From contig JBBCHM010000002.1 in NCBI GenBank assembly GCA_037200045.1, forward strand, positions 434,001 through 498,000: a stretch of 64,000 nt of DNA. The letters are read 5' to 3'. This document shows positions 52,987 through 64,000 of this stretch, in pieces. The first letter of the stretch is position 1; each line of letters starts with the position of its first letter. This DNA comes from Rhizomicrobium sp. Its GTDB lineage: Bacteria; Pseudomonadota; Alphaproteobacteria; Micropepsales; Micropepsaceae. The translations under genes were made by a program, and so were the position numbers. The notes beneath the pieces are model-generated. The model was not told where the DNA came from. It saw only the letters and a program-made list of their open reading frames with translations, and made no database searches.

Positions 52987-53077
52987 CCCGATAGACCAGA
53001 CGCGCTTCGACGCCTGGGTCCCCTTCCCTCGCGCCGCTTCGCGGCGCTCGCCGGGGATGACAGTTGTGCCGAAAACA

Positions 53078-53109
53078 AAAAGCCCCCACGCTTGCGCGCG
53101 GGGGCTTTT
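53078..53109 (-). terminator. rRNA operon terminator
   Basis: Stem AAAAGCCCCC / GGGGGCTTTT followed on the minus strand by TTTTTGTTTT. It lies about 70 bases behind the 5S gene. Confidence 0.9.
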
Positions 53110-53178
53110 CGGATGTGTGAAGGCGGATCTCAATTTTTCGGGCTCACGCTCTCGCGTACGCCTTAGCTGTTCTTGGCA

Positions 53179-53296
53179 GGACTGGCAGCGACCTACTCTC
53201 CCGCGGCTTGAGCCGCAGTACCATGGGCGCTGGGGGCTTTAACGGCCGAGTTCGGAATGGGATCGGGTGGAATTCCCCCGCAAGGACCACCAGTCC
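53179..53296 (-). rRNA. rrf: 5S ribosomal RNA
   Basis: About 118 bases. The 5' GGACTGGTGGTCC and 3' GCTGCCAGTCC ends pair as the terminal stem; the internal CCGATCCCATTCCGAACTCGG is the conserved 5S block. The flanking GCTGTTCTT/AAGAACAGC pairs form the precursor processing stem. Confidence 0.95.
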
Positions 53297-53511
53297 GGCA
53301 AAGAACAGCAATTGGGATTGAAATACGACACTTAACCTTCGCCGCGCTCGCGCGAGACGAAGTTAGCTGAGCTGTCGTCGGGTCGTCGACAGTGTTTCAT
53401 GCTTCGCGCTTATGCGCGAGGCACGACCTTCGAAAATCCGCTCGATGAAAACGAATTGTTCGAAGTGCGTGATGCCTGGCTTTGTTTCCAGACATGGAAC
53501 GGTGCTGCTTG

Positions 53512-56430
<2,919 letters not shown>

Positions 56431-56715
56431 GCTCAGCATTCGTTCCATGCCCAGAAAGAAAGCCAGCGCATGGACGACTCCATGCACCGCGTTCAACCTG
56501 GAAATGGTTTTCATGCGATCAGTTTTAAGTGTCGTATTAAGATCTTACCGGTTGTGCAAACCGGCTCAATCCCGCCTTCACAATGTCAACGCTCTCTCTT
56601 TCGGATGAACCGAAGAGAAGAGCTTCTCGCGAACTTGGGCAGCGCGCAGCGCGCGCGAACCAGGTTCGAAGCTGATTGTCTTTTCCGTCGTTCGGATGCT
56701 GCGAGGTTCGACAAC

Positions 56716-56791
56716 TGGTGGAGCCAGACGGGATCGAACCGACGACCTCATGCTTGCAAAGCACGCGCTCTCCCAACTGAGCTATGGCCCC
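56716..56791 (-). tRNA. tRNA-Ala (TGC)
   Basis: 76 bases with encoded CCA. GGGGCCATAGCTCAGTTGGG ... acceptor stem pairs with ...TGGCTCC-ACCA; anticodon TGC in CTTTGCAAG. Second tRNA of the spacer. Confidence 0.97.
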
Positions 56792-56821
56792 GTTAGTTTT
56801 GCCGGGCTGCGAAGCTGGGCG

Positions 56822-56898
<77 letters not shown>

Positions 56899-57059
56899 GA
56901 TGAGGTTGCAGCGAAGTCCGCATGGGATCGGCCCAGCGGATTTCGACGGAAAGGAAGGGAAACGAAGGCGGCGGCAAGATTCGCCATTGTTGTCTTAGTA
57001 CCGATGTCTGGGATTCCTCGTGAGAGTCGAGCCTGAGGCTCATTCATCCGAAGACTTCG

Positions 57060-58548
<1,489 letters not shown>

Positions 58549-58911
58549 ATGATCCTGAACTCTCGCTGACTCATTGTTGCGTTATTCGCAAAACTGATTG
58601 ACTAGGGTTTGGTCGCCTCGGTCCCGTCACAGGTCCGAGACAACCGAACATATTCAACTTTGTCTTGCTGAAGAACGCGAGCATCGAGAGCTCGATTAGT
58701 TAGCCTCGAGATACAAGATCTCGAAGCGTGGCTGGCCGAGCCGCCGCCCACGTTCCCCTTCCTTAAATCACAATGTCAAACAGCGCCGCCGAACGGCATT
58801 TGACTGTCTTTCGACAAATCATGTCTTCCGGCAGAAGTCCGCCGACCGCAGAGCTCATCGCCTGCGTTCGGCGTGGGCGCGGTGTATAGGCGGGGGGCTT
58901 TGCCCTGTCAA
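58549..58911 (-). promoter_or_regulatory. rRNA operon leader and promoter
   Basis: -35 TTGACA (58906-58911), 17-base spacer, -10 TATACA (58883-58888) on the minus strand, a consensus sigma-70 promoter. The discriminator is GC-rich (CCGCGCCC), typical for stringent control by ppGpp. The remaining 330 bases to the 16S gene are the leader. Confidence 0.85.
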
Positions 58912-59128
58912 ACGGTAAAACGCCGAAAAGAAACGATTTTTTTGCCAGCCTGTGGATAGAGCGGATCGCGTTGTTTTGCGGTGCGGAATCGTGCGGCGGC
59001 GTCGCGCGCGCCGCCACATCATATAGGGGTCGAGCGGCCTGACGTAACTTTATGTCGAATTTGCCGAGCAGGCCGGCGCGCGAACGGGTGCTATATTTTC
59101 GCCGCAGGTTTCGGCGAGGGACGAGGGA

Positions 59129-59407
59129 ATGGCGGGGAAGAGCGGCGAATCCGTGGATCGGCGCGCGCTGATGGCGCTGGGCGCGAGCCTGGCCTGCGGC
59201 GCATCGGCGGCGAAAGCGGCGGAAGGCGGCACGCGGGTGATCGTCGATCTCGGCGGCGTCGCGCTGTCCGATGAGATCGCGGACGCGATGGAAACGCAGA
59301 TCCGGCGCGCGGTGCTGATGGCGGTGGCCAAGGCGATGCCGCACACCAAGTTCAAGAGCCTGCCGCTGCCCAAGGGCGCGCGCGGGATCGTGCTGGCAAG
59401 GGCGTGA
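59129..59407 (+). CDS. hypothetical secreted protein, 92 aa
   Basis: Starts at 59129. SVDRRALMALGASLACGASAAKAAEGG is a Tat- or Sec-type signal (twin Arg followed by a hydrophobic stretch). The remaining segment (TRVIVDLGGVALSDEIADAMETQIRRAVLMAVAKAMPHTKFKSLPLPKGARGIVLARA) has a strand then a helix. No family recognised. Short but with the GAGGGA ribosome site upstream. Confidence 0.6.
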   Translation: MAGKSGESVDRRALMALGASLACGASAAKAAEGGTRVIVDLGGVALSDEIADAMETQIRRAVLMAVAKAMPHTKFKSLPLPKGARGIVLARA

Positions 59408-59452
59408 GAGCGGGCGCGTGCGAAAGACCTGCGATTGTGCTATGTTCCGCAC

Positions 59453-59638
59453 ATGAGCAAATCGGCTTCCGACGCATCCGTTTTCGAGCCTGCCGACGAC
59501 GCGGCGGAAGAAAAGGCGCTCGAAGCGGCGGAGGCGCAGGTCGCGGCGGGCAAGTTCGTTTCGCATGACGCGGTGCGCCGCTGGCTGCTTTCGTGGGGCA
59601 AGCCGAACGAATTGCCGCCGCCGAAGTGCGGCGAATAA
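59453..59638 (+). CDS. ParD-like/CopG antitoxin
   Basis: 61 residues: MSKSASDASVFEPADDAAEEKALEAAEAQVAAGKFVSHDAVRRWLLSWGKP. The helix AEAQVAAGKFVSHDAVRRWL is the ParD/StbD-like pattern in small antitoxins. It overlaps the toxin start by 13 bases. No long DNA-binding domain is visible, so it may be a reduced antitoxin. Confidence 0.8.
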   Translation: MSKSASDASVFEPADDAAEEKALEAAEAQVAAGKFVSHDAVRRWLLSWGKPNELPPPKCGE

Positions 59639-59901
59639 TCTGGTCGCCGCTCGCGGTCGACGACCTGCGCGGCATTCGCGACTATATCGGGCAATTCAAT
59701 CCATCGGCGGCGATGCGCTTCGCGGCGCGTCTCTTCGAGACGGCGGAGAGCCTCGCGGAATTCTCCGAGCGCGGCCGGCCCATCGGCGGCGGCCGGCGCG
59801 AGTTGGTGATCGTCTGGCCTTACGTGATCCGCTACCGCGTCGAGCCCGAGCGCGTCGTGATCCTGCGCATTCGCCACGGCGCCCAGAAGCCCCTGCCCTG
59901 A
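59626..59901 (+). CDS. ParE/RelE-superfamily toxin
   Basis: 91 residues from GTG 59626: RRIIWSPLAVDDLRGIRDYIGQFNPSAAMRFAARLFETAESLAEFSERGRPIGGGRRELVIVWPYVIRYRVEPERVVILRIRHGAQKPLP. It has the ParE-type start and the RxRHGxQ-type end. Predicted to poison gyrase or cleave mRNA. Paired with the antitoxin at 59453. Confidence 0.9.
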   Translation: MRRIIWSPLAVDDLRGIRDYIGQFNPSAAMRFAARLFETAESLAEFSERGRPIGGGRRELVIVWPYVIRYRVEPERVVILRIRHGAQKPLP

Positions 59902-59968
59902 CGATCTGGATTTGCGTGCGGTCTTCCCTTCAACTGCGCGGAGCGCTTCGGACAAAGGGGAGACACGC

Positions 59969-61162
59969 ATGAGCGACGTTGGCGGGACTGTCGAGCCCGG
60001 CTTCGAGAAGGTCCGCGAGGCCTTCGCGGAGGGGCAGACGGCGGACGAAGGCGGGGCGCAGCTCTGCGTCTATCGCGGCGGCCGCAAGGTCGTCGATCTG
60101 TGGACCGGGCGCGACACGGTCAAGGACCGTCCGTATACGGACCAGACCCTCGCCGTCATGATGTCGGTGAGCAAGGGCGCGGTGGCGACGGCGGCGCATA
60201 TGCTGGCCGAGCGCGGGCTGCTCGATCTCGATGCGCCGGTGACGACGTATTGGCCGGCGTTCGGTCGGAACGGCAAGGAAGGCGTGACGGTGGCGGACCT
60301 GCTCACCCATCGCGCCGGGCTGTCGAGCTTCGGGGCGCACAGCGGCGTGGGGCCGCGCGAATTGCTCGACTGGGACAAATGCACCGAGGCGCTGGCGGCA
60401 ATGGCGCCGCTGTGGCCGCCGGGCACGGCCTTCATGTATCACGCGGTGACCTATGGCTATCTGGTCGGCGAGGTCATCCGGCGCGTATCGGGCAAGACGC
60501 CGGGACGCTTCCTGGCGGAGGAGATCGCCGCCCCGCTCGGGCTGGACCTGTGGATCGGGCTGGCGGAGGCCGAGGAAGATCGCGTGGCGCCGTATTTCTC
60601 GCGCCGGCCGGGGCTGACGCTGGAGCAGTGGACGATGCTGCTCAACGGCTTCGGCATCGATGCGCAAAGCCCCCTGGCGCGGGCCATGACGCACGGGCTG
60701 ATCGGCACGGCGGAGGCGGTCGCCATCATCAATTCGCGCGAGGGCCATGCGGCGCAGATCCCGGCGGCGAACATGATCGGCACCGCGGCATCGCTGGCGC
60801 GGATGTACGCGGCGACGATCGGCGAAGTCGATGGCGTGCGGCTGCTGCAGCCGCGAACGGTGGCGCGCGCGATGGCGCCGCGGACCGAGGGACTGACCGT
60901 GCCGGGGGACTTCGCGAAGCTGCCGAACCCGTCGCCGCTGCGCTACGGCCTGGGCTTTCAGTTGACCCGGTCGGCGGCGCCGATGCTGGGCGAGGGCTCG
61001 TTCGGCCATGACGGCGCCGGCGGGCGGATCGGCTTCGCCCATCCGCAGAGCGGCGTGGCGGTGGGCTATGTCTGCAACAACATGCTGTGGGATGGGATGC
61101 GCGGGCCGGATGACCGCTGGGTCGGTTGGACGGCGGCGCTGAAGGATGTGGTGGGAGTGTGA
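59969..61162 (+). CDS. beta-lactamase-fold serine hydrolase (EstB-like)
   Basis: 397 residues from ATG 59969 behind AGGGGAG. The active-site motif SVSKGA (SxxK) follows TLAVMM; the Tyr motif is YHAVTYGYLVGEVIRR and the third motif is HDGAGGRIGF. Typical of the class C beta-lactamase-like esterases (EstB, carboxylesterase family VIII). No signal peptide, so cytoplasmic. The substrate is unknown. Confidence 0.92.
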   Translation: MSDVGGTVEPGFEKVREAFAEGQTADEGGAQLCVYRGGRKVVDLWTGRDTVKDRPYTDQTLAVMMSVSKGAVATAAHMLAERGLLDLDAPVTTYWPAFGRNGKEGVTVADLLTHRAGLSSFGAHSGVGPRELLDWDKCTEALAAMAPLWPPGTAFMYHAVTYGYLVGEVIRRVSGKTPGRFLAEEIAAPLGLDLWIGLAEAEEDRVAPYFSRRPGLTLEQWTMLLNGFGIDAQSPLARAMTHGLIGTAEAVAIINSREGHAAQIPAANMIGTAASLARMYAATIGEVDGVRLLQPRTVARAMAPRTEGLTVPGDFAKLPNPSPLRYGLGFQLTRSAAPMLGEGSFGHDGAGGRIGFAHPQSGVAVGYVCNNMLWDGMRGPDDRWVGWTAALKDVVGV

Positions 61163-61166
61163 GTAA

Positions 61167-61318
61167 CCTCTCCCGCTTGCGGGAGAGGTCGACGACGCGA
61201 AGCGGCGTCGGGTGAGGGCCTGCCTCGCGGCCCTTCCCCTCACCAGCAAAATCCAAGCACTTAGCTGCGCTTCGCTAAGCGCAGGATTTTGCGTCCTCTC
61301 CCGCGAAGCGGGAGAGGA
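61167..61318. repeat. CCTCTCCCG palindrome repeat variant
   Basis: Outer arms CCTCTCCCGC / GCGGGAGAGG occur at both ends and an inner hairpin (GCTTCGCTAAGC) in between. It resembles the CCCTCCCG family in layout but differs in sequence. Confidence 0.65.
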
Positions 61319-61324
61319 AACAGA

Positions 61325-61708
61325 TCAACGCGCCGCCACCGTCATCGCGGGGGCATGCACGTCGTGAGCGACGATGGAATCGCGGGCGCGGCTGTAGACC
61401 AGGTCGCTCTGATCGATCCAAAGCTCCGTCCCCGGCATGCCATCCAGCGCGACCTGGATGCGCGTGGCGTGGCCGGCGGCGTCGGTCGAAACCGCGACGA
61501 CGCGGCCGAAGGATTGTCCCGAAACGAAGCGGACCGCCACGCCCGCGAGCAGCCGCGACGGATCGGCGATCGCGGACACCGGCGTGACCGGAGTTTCCTC
61601 GGCGACCTGGGTGGGGACCGCATGGATGTCGCTGTTGGCGAGGCCGGCGGTGGCGCCGCCCGCGAGAACGGCGGCGATGCAGGCAACGGCGAATTTGGAA
61701 ACGGCCAT
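61325..61708 (-). CDS. secreted PRC-barrel-like protein
   Basis: 127 residues with a signal peptide (MAVSKFAVACIAAVLAGGATAGLA). The second half (LLAGVAVRFVSGQSFGRVVAVSTDAAGHATRIQVALDGMPGTELWIDQSDLVYSRARDSIVAHD) has the beta pattern of a PRC barrel. Exported, role unknown. It is the last of three minus-strand genes for small secreted proteins. Confidence 0.75.
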   Translation of the reverse strand: MAVSKFAVACIAAVLAGGATAGLANSDIHAVPTQVAEETPVTPVSAIADPSRLLAGVAVRFVSGQSFGRVVAVSTDAAGHATRIQVALDGMPGTELWIDQSDLVYSRARDSIVAHDVHAPAMTVAAR

Positions 61709-61763
61709 GACGCGCTCTGTCTGAAGGAGGACCTACGGAGGGTGAACGTGTTCGACCGCTAGT

Positions 61764-61821
61764 CGTTGCGCGCCATCAAAGATACCGGTGCAAACCGATA
61801 TCTTTGTGGCGTTCGCGCAAC
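61764..61821. repeat. 58-base imperfect inverted repeat
   Basis: GTTGCGC ... CATCAAAGATA and TATCTTTGTGG ... GCGCAAC pair over most of their length around CCGGTGCAAACCGA. It lies between the first two secreted-protein genes and could act as a terminator or RNA processing site. No T-run. Confidence 0.45.
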
Positions 61822-61830
61822 GCGGCCTGC

Positions 61831-62532
61831 CTAGAAGCGCGGCACATGCGCCAAGCCGTCGACCTCGGTACGGGAGAGATCGGTCAGAACGAGACGGTTC
61901 GCCGGATCGAACCGGATATCCTCGGCGTCGATCCAGGCCACGGCCCCGCCGCCCGAGGACACCGCGACGCGGACGATGCGGCCGTCGCGGTCGGTATCGA
62001 CGTCGCGGACGCGGCCGATGCGGGCGCCGCCGCGCGCGTTGACGCGCACGCCCAACAGCTCGTCGCCGCGCATGTAATCGACGTTGCGGAAGCCGCGATA
62101 GCCGTAGAACGCGTCCCAGCGATGGACATAGTCGGCGCGGTCGGCGCGATAGCGGCTGCGCTCGTGGTCATAGGTCGCGCGCTGGGCGTCATAGGCGCGC
62201 ATCTTGCGGTCGTAATCGGCCTTCTTGGCGGCATAGTCCGCGGCGTCGGCCGCGGGCGGCGCCGGCGGCGTCCGCGCGTCCGCGGCGGCGTTGGTGTTGA
62301 GCTGGTCGGTCTGCGCCCGCTCCTGCGGCGTCGGATTGGTGTCGTAGATGCTTTGGCCGCCGGCATTGGTCGGTCCGGGCTGCGTCGGCGCGGTGGAATC
62401 GGTGTTGGGCCGGGTGGCGTGCGTCCGCGTCTGCGGCGTCGCATTGGGGTTGTCGGTGCTTTGCTGCGCGACGGCGGGCGCGGCGGCAAGCAGCAGGGCG
62501 GCGACGGCGACGGTTCCAAGCAGGCGGGTCAT
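61831..62532 (-). CDS. secreted PRC-barrel-like protein with charged linker
   Basis: 233 residues with a signal peptide (MTRLLGTVAVAALLLAAAPAVAQ), a Thr/Pro/Asn-rich stretch to about residue 85, then a coiled, charged region (YAAKKADYDRKMRAYDAQRATYDHERSRYRADRADYVHRWDAFYGYRG) and a C-terminal PRC-barrel (GDELLGVRVNARGGARIGRVRDVDTDRDGRIVRVAVSSGGGAVAWIDAEDIRFD). An envelope-stabilising or regulatory role is plausible, but unproven. Confidence 0.8.
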   Translation of the reverse strand: MTRLLGTVAVAALLLAAAPAVAQQSTDNPNATPQTRTHATRPNTDSTAPTQPGPTNAGGQSIYDTNPTPQERAQTDQLNTNAAADARTPPAPPAADAADYAAKKADYDRKMRAYDAQRATYDHERSRYRADRADYVHRWDAFYGYRGFRNVDYMRGDELLGVRVNARGGARIGRVRDVDTDRDGRIVRVAVSSGGGAVAWIDAEDIRFDPANRLVLTDLSRTEVDGLAHVPRF

Positions 62533-62602
62533 GGGCGTTCCTCGATGGTGTTCAACTGAAGTGACAACGTCCACACGGAGCGGCGCGTTCCGGGAACAGC
62601 GC

Positions 62603-62947
62603 TCAGGGCACCGGACATTGCGGCGAGGGAATGGTTTGCGGCGAGCCGGCCGGCGGCGGCACGGGCGGCGCCGGACAGGCGGGACACGGCGCGCCGCCCG
62701 CGCAGGATGTCGGCTGCGGCGCGGGACTTGGCGTGGTCGGCGCGGGCGCCAGCGTGCCGTTGGCATTGGGCAGCGCGTTCGAGCCTTCCGGCGTGCGGTT
62801 GGCGTTGGGCATCGCGGTGCTTTGATTGGATTGCTGGTTGGATTGCTGGTTGGATTGCTCGGGCGTCTGGTTGGCGTTCGGCATGGTTTGCGCCGAGGCG
62901 GCGGACATCGCGAGGGCCAGCACGGCGCCGGCGAGAAGGATTTTCAT
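62603..62947 (-). CDS. secreted low-complexity Pro/Cys/Asn-rich protein
   Basis: 114 residues with a signal peptide (MKILLAGAVLALAMSAASAQ). The rest is disordered: three tandem Q-S-N-Q units (62823-62860 region), ALPNANGT, and a Cys/Pro-rich C-terminus (CAGGAPCPACPAPPVPPPAGS). Codon use is normal. It may serve as a spacer or wall-associated peptide. It shares the N-A-N/T-P style with the protein at 61831-62532. Confidence 0.65.
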   Translation of the reverse strand: MKILLAGAVLALAMSAASAQTMPNANQTPEQSNQQSNQQSNQSTAMPNANRTPEGSNALPNANGTLAPAPTTPSPAPQPTSCAGGAPCPACPAPPVPPPAGSPQTIPSPQCPVP

Positions 62948-63025
62948 GGTTCGTCTCCCTGCCCCCGTGGGGAGGGAACGCGAGCGGGTGACGGGTGTTC
63001 CGTCGGTTCCGCGCGCGTACAATTG

Positions 63026-63805
63026 TCATCCCTTCACGCTCATCTCCAATCCGCCATCGAAAGGCAGCGTCAGCGTGGTGAAGCCGTTCGCCGCGAGTGT
63101 CGCGAAGTAGTCGCCGTATTGGCGGCGATAGGTGTCGGTGTTGTCGGCGACCGCGATGGCGCCGGGGCGCATGTGCGGCGCGACCAAGGCGAGCGTCGGC
63201 GCCGCCATCTCGGTCCAGATGTCGCAGAGCAGGAAATCGACCGGGCCTTCCAGGTCCTTCAGCGTCTCGCGCAGATCGCCTTCGCGCAGATCGACGAATT
63301 CCGAAAGGCCGGCGGCGGCGAAATTGGCGCGCGCGGCTTTCGCCTTCGCCGGTTCATATTCGGTGGCGATGACGACGCCGCCGGAGCTGTTCGATGGCCC
63401 ATCGCTTTGCTGCTTGAGGCCGGAGTCATTCGATGGCCTATCGCTTCGCTGCTTGAGGCCGGAGTCATTCGATGGCCTATCGCTTCGCTGCTTGAGGCCG
63501 GCATTGTCGCGCACCGCGGCGGCCAGATAGAGCGTCGAGACGCCATGGGACGTGCCGGCCTCCACCACGCGGCGGGCGCGCAGGGCGCGGCACAGCGCGT
63601 AGCAGAATTCGCCCTTCTCCTTCTCCAGCGCCACCAGCTTGTCGGCGAAGAAGCGGTCGGACTCGGCGTCGAACCGGTCCCAGCTCAGCGTGCCCTCCTT
63701 GGCGCGGCGCGCGAAATAGGCGCGCATCGCGGCGGATTGGCCGTCGCTTTCCTCGTGCAAGGCCGCGAGCAAGGCTTCGAGCTTCGGATCGTTCAGCACG
63801 CTCAT
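63026..63805 (-). CDS. O-methyltransferase with in-frame tripled 13-aa insert
   Basis: 259 residues. SAM motif I is VVEAGTSHGVSTLYLAAAV (80-98) and the motif II strand is GVVIATEYEP (143-152). Between them, residues 103-141 are three copies of GLKQRSDRPSNDS. In homologues this loop is short, so the insert sits in a surface loop. Downstream, FLLCDIWTEM and VADNTDTYRRQYGDYFATL complete the fold. Related to class I small-molecule O-methyltransferases. The start ATG overlaps the stop of a 14-codon reading frame upstream. Confidence 0.9.
   Translation of the reverse strand: MSVLNDPKLEALLAALHEESDGQSAAMRAYFARRAKEGTLSWDRFDAESDRFFADKLVALEKEKGEFCYALCRALRARRVVEAGTSHGVSTLYLAAAVRDNAGLKQRSDRPSNDSGLKQRSDRPSNDSGLKQQSDGPSNSSGGVVIATEYEPAKAKAARANFAAAGLSEFVDLREGDLRETLKDLEGPVDFLLCDIWTEMAAPTLALVAPHMRPGAIAVADNTDTYRRQYGDYFATLAANGFTTLTLPFDGGLEMSVKG
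63383..63499. repeat. three 39-base repeats inside the methyltransferase
   Basis: Three tandem units of about 39 bases, each with the core TATCGCTTCGCTGCTTGA (the first unit has two changes) and flanking GGCC on both sides. Each encodes 13 residues without shifting the frame. The core also occurs at 24098 and 26175. Confidence 0.75.
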
Positions 63806-63846
63806 GCGGCGCCGCCCAGGGTGTCGGGATAGACGGGATTTTCCAT
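63802..63846 (-). CDS. leader peptide, 14 aa
   Basis: MENPVYPDTLGGAA from ATG 63846 with GAAGGAGA upstream; the TGA overlaps the methyltransferase ATG (ATGA). The methyltransferase has no good ribosome site of its own, so translation would be coupled to this frame. Confidence 0.5.
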   Translation of the reverse strand: MENPVYPDTLGGAA

Positions 63847-63858
63847 CGCGGGTCTCCT

Positions 63859-64000
63859 TCAGCTTTCGTCGTCGTATTGCATCGCGCCCAGGCGATTGGC
63901 TTCGGTGTCGGTGAAGTGGATCAGCGTGCCCACCGTCTCGATGTGCGATTTCTGCATGACGATCACGCCGCCGGCGGCCACGACTTTGCGCGCGATGTCG
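63859..64000 (-). CDS. VOC/glyoxalase-family protein (5' part outside window)
   Basis: The last 46 codons are visible: ARKVVAAGGVIVMQKSHIETVGTLIHFTDTEANRLGAMQYDDES. The pattern of strand, then FTDTEANRLG, is the end of a VOC fold (DPEGN-type). The start lies beyond the window. The ligand-binding residues cannot be assessed. Confidence 0.8.
   Translation of the reverse strand, partial: DIARKVVAAGGVIVMQKSHIETVGTLIHFTDTEANRLGAMQYDDES

Overview
The window is a GC-rich chromosomal segment of an alphaproteobacterium. Evidence: a complete 16S-tRNAIle-tRNAAla-23S-5S operon with alphaproteobacterial spacer order, a holdfast-anchor (hfaABD-like) operon typical of stalked or prosthecate Alphaproteobacteria, a TonB-dependent receptor, beta-oxidation and CoA-ester enzymes, and many small type II toxin-antitoxin modules. 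I cannot name the genus from sequence alone. Most genes are ordinary high-GC chromosomal genes. A few AT-richer genes (2209-3192 with 1949-2149; 34562-35575; 51695-52099; 52756-52986) look like later arrivals.

Layout. 1-5000: a pentapeptide-repeat protein cut by the window edge, a frameshifted esterase, an AT-rich membrane-protein cassette, a small heat-shock protein and a coupled membrane/PAS-like pair. 5000-11000: an SCP2 protein, a lysophospholipase-like hydrolase, HisN-type phosphatase, an SDR, a BrnT/BrnA module and TypA. 11000-20300: an RND efflux adaptor and pump, an aldo/keto reductase, a large TonB-dependent receptor and a DUF4389 protein. 20300-27700: rhomboid protease, HCCA-isomerase-like protein, the hfaA-hfaB-hfaD operon with a clear terminator, an OPT transporter, and a CitE-like lyase with a MaoC hydratase. 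27800-37300: GNAT, beta carbonic anhydrase, acyl-CoA dehydrogenase, then a 2-oxoacid:acceptor oxidoreductase operon (GltD-like/ferredoxin subunit, alpha, beta) with a foreign-looking DUF4268 nuclease-like gene inserted exactly between alpha and beta, and a 2OG-Fe(II) oxygenase. 37400-46300: EpmA with EF-P, RelBE-like module, aldehyde dehydrogenase, peroxiredoxin, TPR protein and several hypotheticals. 46400-52600: prolyl oligopeptidase, dodecin, response regulator, SEC-C protein, DDAH-like enzyme, a second BrnT/BrnA pair and an orphan HigA. 53100-58920: the rRNA operon on the minus strand with a consensus promoter. 59000-64000: a ParDE-like module, a serine hydrolase, three small secreted proteins, an O-methyltransferase carrying an in-frame triple repeat, and a VOC protein cut by the edge.

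The most unusual material is outside ordinary genes. There are at least four families of intergenic palindromic repeats: a MITE-like element whose terminal repeat supplies the stop codon of the upstream gene at both copies; nested CCCTCCCG palindromes; GCGGAG repeats; and a short hairpin element with a constant core and changing stems that also occurs inside two coding sequences. A copy of the rRNA operon terminator region lies about 0.9 kb beyond the real one, with a HigA antitoxin and a small hypothetical gene between the two copies. The insertion of a nuclease-like gene into the korA/korB operon with perfect translational coupling is the best candidate for an undescribed arrangement.
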